Shown here: positions 47,012 through 55,844 of the stretch, piece after piece
Layout of the letters: the number at the start of each line of letters is the position of its first letter
Numbering within the stretch: position 1 is the first letter of the stretch
Assembly: GCA_964461135.1 (NCBI GenBank)
Contig: CAYWTB010000015.1
Span: 12,867-76,866, forward strand
Source: RQOF01 sp964461135
GTDB lineage: Bacteria > Calditrichota > Calditrichia > RBG-13-44-9
Reading direction: 5' to 3'
Length of the DNA: 64,000 nt
Translations under genes and position numbers: made by a program
The notes under the pieces: model-generated
The model's database searches: none
Seen by the model: only the letters and a program-made list of their open reading frames with translations
Told to the model about the DNA's origin: nothing

Positions 47012-47581
47012 ATGACTATTGCCACTGTTATTATCGTTTCCTATTTGCTGGGAAGTTTTCCCAGTGCTTTTTTCATGGGAAAGCTGTTCTATGGATTGAA
47101 TATAACCAGGGAAGGTAGCGGAAATGTCGGTACTCTTAATTTTTTTAGAGTTACCCATTCAAAAATTCTGGCTCTCCTTGTTCTCGGTTTAGATTTAATC
47201 AAAGGATACCTGGCAGTTTATCTCACTGCGATTTATTTCGGACTCCCATATCTTCCTCTTGCTTCTGTGTTGGTTATTCTGGGACATATTTTCCCACTGT
47301 GGACTAGGGGGAGGGGAGGCCGCGGGCTGGCTACCCTCGCCGGTATATTTATTTACCTGGAACCCCTTATTATTGTCTGGTGGTGGTTAATATTTGGTCT
47401 TTTATATCTCTTGTTCAGAAAATATATTCTGGCCGGAATGATCGCCTTATTCATGGTGAACTTACTGACATTTATATTCTATGGATTTTTTATATTTTTA
47501 ATTTTATCTGTTAATTCACTTATTGTCATGTTAAAATATATGCCTAGAATCAGACAGGAATTAGTTAGAAATGCTGGCTGA
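47012..47581 (+). CDS. plsY: Divergent PlsY-like glycerol-3-phosphate acyltransferase
   Basis: 189 residues with about six membrane spans. PlsY motifs are present in altered form: YLLGSFPSAFFMGKLF (motif 1), REGSGNVGTLNFFRV instead of GSGNxGATN (motif 2), and GHIFPLWTRGRGGRGLAT instead of GGKGVAT (motif 3). PlsY transfers acyl from acyl phosphate to glycerol-3-phosphate. The changed motifs leave it open whether it keeps this activity or is a second, different paralogue. The ATG at 47012 with ACGGAAT before it gives the canonical membrane N-terminus. The frame opens further upstream inside the zinc-ribbon gene, but that part is not conserved. gcvT follows 15 bases later. Confidence 0.8.
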   Translation: MTIATVIIVSYLLGSFPSAFFMGKLFYGLNITREGSGNVGTLNFFRVTHSKILALLVLGLDLIKGYLAVYLTAIYFGLPYLPLASVLVILGHIFPLWTRGRGGRGLATLAGIFIYLEPLIIVWWWLIFGLLYLLFRKYILAGMIALFMVNLLTFIFYGFFIFLILSVNSLIVMLKYMPRIRQELVRNAG

Positions 47582-47596
47582 AAGGAGAAAATTGTA

Positions 47597-48670
47597 ATGG
47601 TAAAGAAAACTGGTCTATATGACATTCATATCTCTCTGGGTGCGAAAATGGTTGAGTTCGCCGGATTTTTAATGCCTATTCAATATTCCGGTATCCTGGA
47701 TGAACATAAAAAAGTGCGTCAGGGTGTGGGTGTTTTTGATGTCTCTCATATGGGGGAGATAGAAATACGGGGAGCAAACGCTTTGGATTTTGTTAATTTT
47801 ATGACTATAAATGATATATCCAAACTTCAACTAAACCAGGCACAATATTCAGCCATGTGCTATCCGGATGGTGGAATTGTTGATGATCTTATCTGTTACC
47901 GCCGGAAAGACCATTACCTGCTTGTTGTAAATGCCTCCAACACGGATAAGGATTTTCGCTGGATAATGGAACACAAAATTGATGGAGTGGAAATTAACAA
48001 TATCAGTGACGGCATTACTCAATTGGCGGTTCAGGGGAAACCTGCCGAAGAGATTCTGCAAAAATTGACACAGACTGACCTCTCTGCAATTAAATTTTAC
48101 TGGTTTGAAGAAGGCCGTCTGGCAGATGTGGATATGATTATTTCACGGACAGGTTATACCGGTGAGCCTGGTTTTGAATTATATTTCGACAGAAAATATT
48201 CAGTTGAGGTATGGAATAAAATCTTTGAAGCCGGCAAAGAATTTGATATTGCACCAATAGGTTTAGGGGCCAGGGACAGTCTGAGACTTGAAAAAAAATA
48301 CTGCTTATATGGAAATGATATTGATAAAACTACCTCACCCCTGGAGGCCGGCCTCGGATGGATAACCAAACTGGATAAACCTGATTTTATAGGTAAATCT
48401 GTTCTGGTGAAGCAGAAAGAGGAGGGAATAACGAGAAAGTTGGTTGGTTTTATTTGTGAAGGGAAGATGATACCACGCCATAATTATTCCATTGAGAGGG
48501 ATGGAAAAGAATTGGGTTTTGTTACCAGCGGATGTTTTTCCCCGATTCTGGGAAGAAATATTGGACTGGGTTATGTGAGCCAGAATTTTGTTGATATAGG
48601 GCAGCAAATATCCATAAATGCCCGGGGCAAATCCATGCCTGCTGAGATTGTTAAGACTCCCTTTGTATAA
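47597..48670 (+). CDS. gcvT: Aminomethyltransferase (glycine cleavage T protein)
   Basis: 357 residues, full length. N-terminal text FAGFLMPIQYSGILDEHKKV, VFDVSHMGEIEIRG, YPDGGIVDDLICYR (Asp96 at the position of the catalytic Asp) and NASNTDKD are typical of GcvT, as is GLGARDSLRLEKKYCLYGND before the C-terminal domain. It moves the aminomethyl group to tetrahydrofolate. gcvH and gcvP are not in the window, and no glycine riboswitch is possible in the 15 bases before it. AAAGGAGA precedes the ATG. It is followed by a terminator-like hairpin. Confidence 0.96.
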   Translation: MVKKTGLYDIHISLGAKMVEFAGFLMPIQYSGILDEHKKVRQGVGVFDVSHMGEIEIRGANALDFVNFMTINDISKLQLNQAQYSAMCYPDGGIVDDLICYRRKDHYLLVVNASNTDKDFRWIMEHKIDGVEINNISDGITQLAVQGKPAEEILQKLTQTDLSAIKFYWFEEGRLADVDMIISRTGYTGEPGFELYFDRKYSVEVWNKIFEAGKEFDIAPIGLGARDSLRLEKKYCLYGNDIDKTTSPLEAGLGWITKLDKPDFIGKSVLVKQKEEGITRKLVGFICEGKMIPRHNYSIERDGKELGFVTSGCFSPILGRNIGLGYVSQNFVDIGQQISINARGKSMPAEIVKTPFV

Positions 48671-48693
48671 TAAAATTACCTGAAAAATCGATT

Positions 48694-48724
48694 AAAAGAC
48701 CTTCCTGGACCTGAAGGGCCTTTT
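48694..48724 (+). terminator. Rho-independent terminator after gcvT
   Basis: AAAAGACCTTC and GAAGGGCCTTTT pair around an 8-base loop with one small internal mismatch. The T-run TTTT follows. It ends the zinc-ribbon/plsY/gcvT run. Confidence 0.7.
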
Positions 48725-48859
48725 CATTTGAAGCTGGTATATACGAACAAACTGAATAAAACTGGCCGCAGAAATGAAATTATTATTATTATTTTCAATA
48801 TGTGGATTGTATTTAAACCGAGCTTTTTTTATATTTAGTCGGCAAAATGAGTTAGCTTT

Positions 48860-51352
48860 ATGAAGTTCTTTTCCAAGAGAAGACGGAGAACGGATAAGGA
48901 TTTATCCTCCCCTCAAAAATCTCCTGCCTATTCGCAAGGGTTACGCAATGAAATAGGGGGATTATTGCTGCTTGGTCTGGGTATTCTGTTAATTCTGACT
49001 CTCCTTTCCTATCATCAGAGTGACCCGGTCGGTTTTCTGAACGAGAACAATATTTATAAGGTCCAGAACTGGCTGGGAATATTCGGTTCAACTGTCGCTG
49101 CTCTGCTCTTTCAATGGACATTGGGTTATCCGGTTCTGGTTATTCCTTTCATCATAACCATTATGGGTTTATATCTGCTTCTCAAATTTCCACTTACCAG
49201 ATTGTATCGGTTATCTCTGATGCTGATAAGCTGGGCTATCCTTATATCTGTGGTTCTGGCAATGCCGGAGGCATTTAGAACTTTTGGTAATTTTCACACA
49301 TTTTATCCCAGCGGATTCCTGGGCGGAATGATCGCCTCATATCTGGTAAAAATTTTTGGTAAAATCGGGGCGATATTTATTTTAACCTTTCTTTTTCTGC
49401 TTCTCGGTATATGGTCATTCCGAATGCGCATTTCGATTGTTCCCCTTTATCTGGGCAAATTCAGTAAAAATTTATTTAAGACTATCAAATTAGTATCTCT
49501 CACCGGTTCAAATTTATTTTCCCGGTTAATGTCATCAATTAGATTCAAACCTTCATCACAGAAGAGATTTCGGAAACCGCCGAGAGTGCCGGAAGAATCT
49601 CTAACAGATCCCCGTTATCAACCATCGTTGCCTTCTGAAAGAGAAGTACTGGCTTCTAAACCTGATTCCTCAATCGAAGTGGTATCCCGCGGAAAACTCT
49701 CCCGTGAATCATCGGAATTACAGCTGTCAGACATAAAATCCCTTGAAAGGGAAGAAGCCCCAGAGAATGAACAAATTAATCAATCCCCGGGTTTTGATTT
49801 TGAAGTGCTGGAAGCACATCAGGAAAAAGAACTGGATTATGATTCGCTGGTGAGAGACTCCTTAGCAAAATACCAGTTTCCATCCTCCGATCTCCTGCTG
49901 GAAGAAAATTCTGATGATTTTCATCTCTCTGAAGAGGAGCTTAAGAAAAACGCCAGTTTGCTGGAAGAAACTCTTTCACAATTTGGTGTTCGGGCAGTAG
50001 TTAACCGGGTGGTGGAAGGACCTGTGATTACCTTGTATGAAGTGAAACCCGCCACGGGTGTGAAAATAAGCCAGATTGTGGGGCTGGCGGATGATCTGGC
50101 GTTGGCTATGAGGGCTAAAGGTATCCGAATGATGGCCCCCATCCCCGGTAAAGCAGCTATTGGAATCGAAATTCCCAACAAGGAACCTTCAACGGTTTAC
50201 TTCCGCTCAATTGTACGTTCCGAAACATTTATCAATTTCGTTGCAAGATTGCCCATCGGAGTGGGCAAAACCATCTCAGGTGAAGTCTACTGTGCCGATC
50301 TGACCAAAATGCCCCATCTTTTAATGGCAGGAGCTACCGGCTCCGGAAAGAGTGTTGGCATTAATACCATGATCGGCTCATTGCTCTATCGTGTACCCCC
50401 CAGTGATTTAAAATTTGTAATGATCGATCCTAAAAAACTGGAACTTACCATTTATGCTAAGCTCAAAGATCATTATCTGGCGACCTGTTCTGAAATCGAT
50501 GAAATTGTGATTACTCATCCTCAGAATGCTATTTTAATTCTCAGAAGCGTGGTCAATGAAATGGAAACCCGTTATGACAAGCTAGCTGCTCTGGGTGTAA
50601 GGGAAATTTCACATTATAACAAGAAAATAGAAGATTATAAACAAAATGGTGAAACTTCCGATGAATTTCGGAAGTTGCCCTATCTGGTTGTGGTCATCGA
50701 TGAACTGGCTGATCTGATATTATCGGCCACCCGGGAAGTTGAGGAACCCATTACCCGCCTGGCTCAGATGTCACGTGCGGTGGGAATTCACTTAATATTG
50801 GCAACACAGCGCCCCTCTGTGGATATTTTAACCGGCCTCATTAAAGCAAATTTCCCGGCAAGAATTGCTTATCAGGTTGCCACCCGGCCGGATTCAAAAG
50901 TAATTTTGGATATGTTTGGTGCTGAAAAATTGATAGGTAATGGTGACATGCTGTTCATGCCCCCGGGTAAAGTTAAACCGCTGAGGCTGCAGAACCCGCT
51001 TATAACCACCGAAGAAGTGGAAAGAATGATTAAACACATCCGTAAACAACCTAAGTTCCCACCGTATGAGCTCAAGTTATTCCAGGCCCGAGAAAAAGGC
51101 CCGGCAACCAATAAAATATTTGAGAGGGACGAACTGTTTGAGCAGGCCAAAAATACCGTCATCCGGTATCAACAGGGATCTGTTTCATTGCTGCAGCGTA
51201 AACTTAAAATTGGCTACGCGCGGGCTGCCCGGATTATAGATGAATTGGAAGAAGCAGGTATTGTAGGTCCCCCTATTCAAGAGGGAAAGGCTAGAGAAGT
51301 TTTGGTATCAAGTTTTTCACCGGATACTACAAATTTAGGAGAAAGCGAATGA
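48860..51352 (+). CDS. ftsK: DNA translocase FtsK/SpoIIIE
   Basis: 830 residues. The N-terminal 200 residues hold about four membrane spans (GLLLLGLGILLILTLLSY and following). A polar linker of about 150 residues leads to the motor: Walker A ATGSGKSVGINTMIGSLLYR (Lys497), VVVIDELADLIL (Walker B), and ATQRPSVDILTGLIKANF. The C-terminal winged-helix gamma domain (QQGSVSLLQRKLKIGYARAA) reads FtsK-orienting sites. It pumps DNA through the closing septum and activates XerCD. The last bases overlap the lolA start (ATGA). The same neighbour pair occurs in E. coli. Confidence 0.96.
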   Translation: MKFFSKRRRRTDKDLSSPQKSPAYSQGLRNEIGGLLLLGLGILLILTLLSYHQSDPVGFLNENNIYKVQNWLGIFGSTVAALLFQWTLGYPVLVIPFIITIMGLYLLLKFPLTRLYRLSLMLISWAILISVVLAMPEAFRTFGNFHTFYPSGFLGGMIASYLVKIFGKIGAIFILTFLFLLLGIWSFRMRISIVPLYLGKFSKNLFKTIKLVSLTGSNLFSRLMSSIRFKPSSQKRFRKPPRVPEESLTDPRYQPSLPSEREVLASKPDSSIEVVSRGKLSRESSELQLSDIKSLEREEAPENEQINQSPGFDFEVLEAHQEKELDYDSLVRDSLAKYQFPSSDLLLEENSDDFHLSEEELKKNASLLEETLSQFGVRAVVNRVVEGPVITLYEVKPATGVKISQIVGLADDLALAMRAKGIRMMAPIPGKAAIGIEIPNKEPSTVYFRSIVRSETFINFVARLPIGVGKTISGEVYCADLTKMPHLLMAGATGSGKSVGINTMIGSLLYRVPPSDLKFVMIDPKKLELTIYAKLKDHYLATCSEIDEIVITHPQNAILILRSVVNEMETRYDKLAALGVREISHYNKKIEDYKQNGETSDEFRKLPYLVVVIDELADLILSATREVEEPITRLAQMSRAVGIHLILATQRPSVDILTGLIKANFPARIAYQVATRPDSKVILDMFGAEKLIGNGDMLFMPPGKVKPLRLQNPLITTEEVERMIKHIRKQPKFPPYELKLFQAREKGPATNKIFERDELFEQAKNTVIRYQQGSVSLLQRKLKIGYARAARIIDELEEAGIVGPPIQEGKAREVLVSSFSPDTTNLGESE

Positions 51353-51987
51353 AATATACCCGGATAATATTTTTTATACTTATAATTTTTACAATGGGAA
51401 TGTCCAAGGAAAATGTAGATAAACTTATACAAAATGTTCAGAAAAAATATAAGAGCGTGCAATTACTCTATGCAGATTTTAAACAAGTTAGCCGTTTTAA
51501 ATTAGCGGATATAGAAAATGAAATTTTCGGATCCATCTGGATTTCACAGGATAACAAGTTTCGTCTGGAAACGGAAGATCAGGTAATGGTGAGTAATGGT
51601 AAAACGTTTTGGAGATACAATAAACTGGAAAACCAGGTATTGATTGATTATGCTCAAAAATCACAACAGGATGTTTTTCTGAATAATTTTCTTTTTAAAA
51701 TCGGGGACTACTATGATCCCCAGATCATAAACGAAACCCGCATAGGTAAAAAGAAAGTCTTTGAAATCAAACTGACACCTAAAAATCCGGAGGAAGATTT
51801 TTTCAATTATATTAAGGTTTGGCTGGATGACAATACATGGCTTTTGGAAAAAGTACTTTATGTTGATTTTAATGAAAATGAAGTGGAGTATCAGATAGAG
51901 AAAATAGAACTTAATCCGCAGGCGCCAAAGAATCTATTTGAATTTGAGGTTCCTGAGGGGGCTGAATTAGTAGATTTGCGGTTTTAA
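51349..51987 (+). CDS. lolA: LolA-family outer-membrane lipoprotein chaperone
   Basis: 212 residues with an N-terminal hydrophobic signal (IIFFILIIFTMGM). The text SVQLLYADFKQVSRFKLADI, GSIWISQDNKFRLETEDQ, VMVSNGKTFWRYNKLENQVL and WLLEKVLYVDFNENEVEYQI is typical of LolA/LolB-like beta folds. LolA carries lipoproteins through the periplasm from LolCDE to LolB. The start overlaps ftsK by four bases, so translation is probably coupled. LolCDE and LolB are not in the window; the MacB-like set at 5-9 kb is not an obvious match. Confidence 0.92.
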   Translation: MKYTRIIFFILIIFTMGMSKENVDKLIQNVQKKYKSVQLLYADFKQVSRFKLADIENEIFGSIWISQDNKFRLETEDQVMVSNGKTFWRYNKLENQVLIDYAQKSQQDVFLNNFLFKIGDYYDPQIINETRIGKKKVFEIKLTPKNPEEDFFNYIKVWLDDNTWLLEKVLYVDFNENEVEYQIEKIELNPQAPKNLFEFEVPEGAELVDLRF

Positions 51988-52094
51988 AACACTATAAAGA
52001 TTCATTAGGAATGTCCGATAGTAAAGTAACTTATTTCTGCTATTTAAATCAGAGATTTTTTGTCTGAAGTAAACACCCTTTCGGGAGAATTTTT

Positions 52095-54371
52095 GTGAAT
52101 GACTTTGAAGAATATCAGCAACATGAAGAAGAACAGGTAAGTTTGCAGGACTATTTACGGATTTTATACAGAGGCCGTCTGATTATCCTCTTCTCTTTCC
52201 TGGTAATAATGCTGATAACAATCTATATTACCTTTACCTCCCCTAAAATTTATGAAGCTACCGGCACAATAATTGTGGAAAGTCAGGGTTCCATGGAACG
52301 GAATCTTTTTGATTTTGCATATATGGGCAATCAAACGACTCTTATAACCAATCAGGTGGAAATTTTAAAGAGTCGGCGGCTGGCCGAGCAGGTGATTCGT
52401 TATCTGGAGGAGCAACCTTTTCGGGATTCACTGCAGATTTTTCAACCCATGGAAGACGGTAGCTATATGAATCTGAGAAGCCAGATTAACTGGGTGATGA
52501 ATCAGATGGAGGTGAATCCCAAAAAAGATACCGATGTTATTGAGGTAAAATTTCAGGCCGGTTCGCCCTTTGAAGCCATGAAGGTGGTTAATGCAATTAT
52601 AGATCAATTTCAAGGTTTGAATAAATATATGAACGTGCAGGAACTTGTTGAATTGCGGAAATTTCTGGAAGATCAGGTCCAGAATATTACAGAAGAGCTG
52701 CGAAAATCTGAGGACGCGCTGAAAGAATATCAGCAGAAAGAGAAACTGGTTTCTCTCGATAAAGAGACCAGTGAGACTATCAGTCGTCTGGCTGAGGCCC
52801 AGGCTCAATTGGAACAATCCCTGGTTGAAATGGATGCTTATCTGGAGCAGAAAAAGTCTCTGGAAAGCCAACTGGAGGAACGCCGTAAGAATCTTTCTGC
52901 CGATATATCGATTGTTGCCACTCCCTTGTTGAAGGAATTGCAAAACGAATATGCCAAACTTGTCTCAGAGAAGGTAACCTATGAGACCCTCATTTCACAG
53001 GATCGAATTGATCCGGCTGAATATAACTTACAATTGCAGAGCATAGAAAACCGTCTTGCTGCCCAGAAGAAAAGATTGCAGGAAGAAGCACAGAAAATTG
53101 CCGCTTCCAGTATGATCCATGATCCCCTTATGATGGCACAGGACCTCACGGTGAAAATATTGGATTTTGAGACACAGATAAAGGGATTGAGAGCGAAAAT
53201 CACCGCTTTGCAGAATGTGGTTAAGGACTATGATTCACAGCTCTCCCTGTTGCCGGCCCAAAGTCTGCAATTAGCTCGTTTAACCAGGGAAATGGAAGTA
53301 GACCAGAAAACCTATGCCCTGATGATGACCAAGCTGGAAGAAACCAGGATCAGTGAAGCAGGGCAGAACGAAAATATTAAAATACTGGATCTGGCAATTA
53401 TGCCGGATTTTCCTATTAAACCCAAAAAGAAGCTAAATCTTATGCTGGGTGCACTTATTGGCCTGGGTCTTGGCATAGGATTAACATTTTTGTTGGAATA
53501 TTTTGATGATTCAATTAAAAATCCGGAGGAACTGGAACGGATGGATCTACCTATCCTGTCCAGCATTCCGGAAATCTCATCGCGGGAAGTGATACAGAAG
53601 ATTCATTCACAAAATGGTGATTCGGATGAAATTCAACAAGCGCGACAGATTGAAACCCGTCTGGTAACTCATTTTGATCCCAAATCTCCGGTATCGGAAG
53701 CTTATCGTACCCTGAGAACCAATATCCAGTTTAAAAATAAGAAGACTAAACAGCATGTGGTTCTGGTTACCAGTTCTGCTCCCAAGGAAGGGAAATCCAC
53801 AACTGTCGCAAATCTGGCGATTACCATGGCGCAGATGGGTAATAAAACCGTGTTGATTGATGGTGATTTGCGGCGCCCCGTGATTCATTCCATTTTTAAT
53901 ATGAAAAAAGATGAGGGAATAACCAATTATCTTATTGGTTCCAGTGATCTGAATAATGTGATCAAAACCACTTTTGTTGACAATTTATCAATTATTCCTT
54001 CCGGTCCTCTTCCTCCCAATCCCTCCGAGCTGCTTGGTTCGGAGGAAATGAAAGGCTTGATTGAAAAATTAAGGAACAGATTTGAAATAATATTATTTGA
54101 CAGCCCGCCGGTAATCGCCGTAACGGATGCAGCTATTTTAAGTACCATGGTGGATGGTGTTGTTCTGGTAATAAAAGCACATCAGACTCACAGGGAAGCT
54201 ATAAAGAGAGCTAAAAATCTTCTGGATAATGCTGAAGCCAAAATTTTTGGCTCACTATTGAACAGTGTTAAAATTGAAAAAACGTATGGGACGAACTATT
54301 ATTACTATTACTACCACTACTACCAGTACTACGGACATGATCTCAAGAGACGTAAGAAAAATACCGCCTGA
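52095..54371 (+). CDS. Wzc-like polysaccharide co-polymerase / tyrosine autokinase
   Basis: 758 residues. A Wzz domain opens with a membrane span (about 30-50), followed by a long periplasmic coiled coil (about 170-360), a GNVR-type segment, and a second span (about 442-463). The cytoplasmic kinase has Walker A APKEGKSTT (562-570) and Walker A' LIDGDLRRP, then LFDSPPVIAVTDAA. The C-terminus is a tyrosine cluster, with YYYYYY HYYQYYG as its core, the autophosphorylation tail. It controls chain length and export of capsule or exopolysaccharide. Start is GTG at 52095 with GGGAGA upstream. Two UDP-sugar dehydrogenases follow. Confidence 0.95.
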   Translation: MNDFEEYQQHEEEQVSLQDYLRILYRGRLIILFSFLVIMLITIYITFTSPKIYEATGTIIVESQGSMERNLFDFAYMGNQTTLITNQVEILKSRRLAEQVIRYLEEQPFRDSLQIFQPMEDGSYMNLRSQINWVMNQMEVNPKKDTDVIEVKFQAGSPFEAMKVVNAIIDQFQGLNKYMNVQELVELRKFLEDQVQNITEELRKSEDALKEYQQKEKLVSLDKETSETISRLAEAQAQLEQSLVEMDAYLEQKKSLESQLEERRKNLSADISIVATPLLKELQNEYAKLVSEKVTYETLISQDRIDPAEYNLQLQSIENRLAAQKKRLQEEAQKIAASSMIHDPLMMAQDLTVKILDFETQIKGLRAKITALQNVVKDYDSQLSLLPAQSLQLARLTREMEVDQKTYALMMTKLEETRISEAGQNENIKILDLAIMPDFPIKPKKKLNLMLGALIGLGLGIGLTFLLEYFDDSIKNPEELERMDLPILSSIPEISSREVIQKIHSQNGDSDEIQQARQIETRLVTHFDPKSPVSEAYRTLRTNIQFKNKKTKQHVVLVTSSAPKEGKSTTVANLAITMAQMGNKTVLIDGDLRRPVIHSIFNMKKDEGITNYLIGSSDLNNVIKTTFVDNLSIIPSGPLPPNPSELLGSEEMKGLIEKLRNRFEIILFDSPPVIAVTDAAILSTMVDGVVLVIKAHQTHREAIKRAKNLLDNAEAKIFGSLLNSVKIEKTYGTNYYYYYYHYYQYYGHDLKRRKKNTA

Positions 54372-54497
54372 GCCGCTTACCTTAAATTTTTATTACCTAA
54401 AAAATGCATTTCCTCACACAGGAGCCAGTGCTTTTTGCTATATTCTGCTCCGATGTGGCGATTTGCAATGTTTTATCCATGAAAAACTGGAGGAATG

Positions 54498-55802
54498 ATG
54501 AATATTGCTGTAATCGGATCCGGATATGTTGGTCTTGTAGCAGCTGCATGCTTTGCAGAAACAGGGAATCATGTTATCTGTATGGATAAGGACGATAAAA
54601 AGGTTAATAAATTGTCCGATGGCATTATTCCTATTTATGAACCGGGTCTGGAAGAACTGGTCGAACGGAACGTGGAGCAGGGGAGGTTGTTATTTACCAC
54701 TGATATGAAAAAAACCGTCATTGAATCTCAGGTCATTTTTATTGCAGTCGGCACACCACCGGGTGAAGATGGTTCAGCGGATCTGTCACATGTCCTTGAC
54801 GTCGCCAGGGCCATCGGTAAATATATGAAAGAACCTAAAATTGTGGTGAATAAGAGTACGGTGCCTGTGGGAACAGCCCAGAGAGTGAAAGAGACTGTCC
54901 GGAATGAAACATCTTATGAAGTCAATGTTGTGTCTAATCCCGAATTTTTAAAAGAAGGTGCGGCAATTGATGATTTTATGTACCCGGACAGGGTGGTTAT
55001 TGGGACAAGTAATAATAAAGTGGCAGAAGTTATGCAGGAACTTTACTCGCCTTTTGTCAGGACCGGTAATCCAATCATGATTATGGACGAACTCAGTGCC
55101 GAGTTGACAAAATATGCTGCCAATTCGATGCTGGCAACCAAAATATCCTTCATGAATGAGATTGCTAATTTATGTGATCGTGTGGGGGCTGATATCGAAA
55201 AAGTCCGCAAAGGAATAGGCTCCGACAAGAGAATCGGATACTCCTTTATATTTCCTGGAGTGGGATATGGAGGATCCTGCTTCCCCAAAGACGTAAAGGC
55301 GCTGATTCATACCGCCACACAATACCATTATGAGATGCGCTTATTGGGGGCAGTGGAAGATGTAAATGAAGATCAGAAAAAATATTTGATTCCTAAAATA
55401 TTGAAGTACTACAACAATGATTTAAAGAATAAAACCTTTACTATCTGGGGACTGAGCTTCAAACCCAAAACGGATGATATGCGGGAAGCACCCTCACGTG
55501 ACATAATCCGGGAATTGCATCAGCACGGGGCTAAAATAAATGTTCATGATCCCGTTGCCCTGACGGAAGCAAAAAAACTGGGTCTGGGTGAAAAGGTTAC
55601 TTTTTACGAAGATAATTATGAAGCATTGAAAAATTCCGATGGACTCATCCTGGTAACCGAATGGCTTGAATACCGCGAACCGGATTTTAATAAAATTCGT
55701 TCACAAATGAAAAAAGCAGTTATTTTTGATGGGCGCAATATTTACAAGCCGGAAAAAATCCGGTCCATGGGCTTTGATTATTTTGCTGTCGGACGTCCTT
55801 AA
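54498..55802 (+). CDS. ugd: UDP-glucose 6-dehydrogenase
   Basis: 434 residues. Rossmann start MNIAVIGSGYVGLVAAACFA, VVNKSTVPVGTAQRVK, NPEFLKEGAAIDDF, and the active-site Cys261 in GYGGSCFPKDVKAL. C-terminal half GLSFKPKTDDMREAPS. It oxidises UDP-glucose to UDP-glucuronate for capsule. Two ATGs overlap at 54495 and 54498; GGAGG suits the second better, and it gives the family N-terminus. It sits 126 bases after the autokinase gene. Confidence 0.95.
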   Translation: MNIAVIGSGYVGLVAAACFAETGNHVICMDKDDKKVNKLSDGIIPIYEPGLEELVERNVEQGRLLFTTDMKKTVIESQVIFIAVGTPPGEDGSADLSHVLDVARAIGKYMKEPKIVVNKSTVPVGTAQRVKETVRNETSYEVNVVSNPEFLKEGAAIDDFMYPDRVVIGTSNNKVAEVMQELYSPFVRTGNPIMIMDELSAELTKYAANSMLATKISFMNEIANLCDRVGADIEKVRKGIGSDKRIGYSFIFPGVGYGGSCFPKDVKALIHTATQYHYEMRLLGAVEDVNEDQKKYLIPKILKYYNNDLKNKTFTIWGLSFKPKTDDMREAPSRDIIRELHQHGAKINVHDPVALTEAKKLGLGEKVTFYEDNYEALKNSDGLILVTEWLEYREPDFNKIRSQMKKAVIFDGRNIYKPEKIRSMGFDYFAVGRP

Positions 55803-55844
55803 TAAATAACACTAATCATATTAAATACTGTTACAGGAGCATAT

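Noticed and set aside
47582..47596. Glycine riboswitch before gcvT
   Set aside because: Only 15 bases separate gcvT from the PlsY-like gene.
52428..52943. 171-codon open frame on the minus strand
   Set aside because: It is antisense to the coiled-coil part of the Wzc-like gene, a common source of false frames rich in Leu and Phe.
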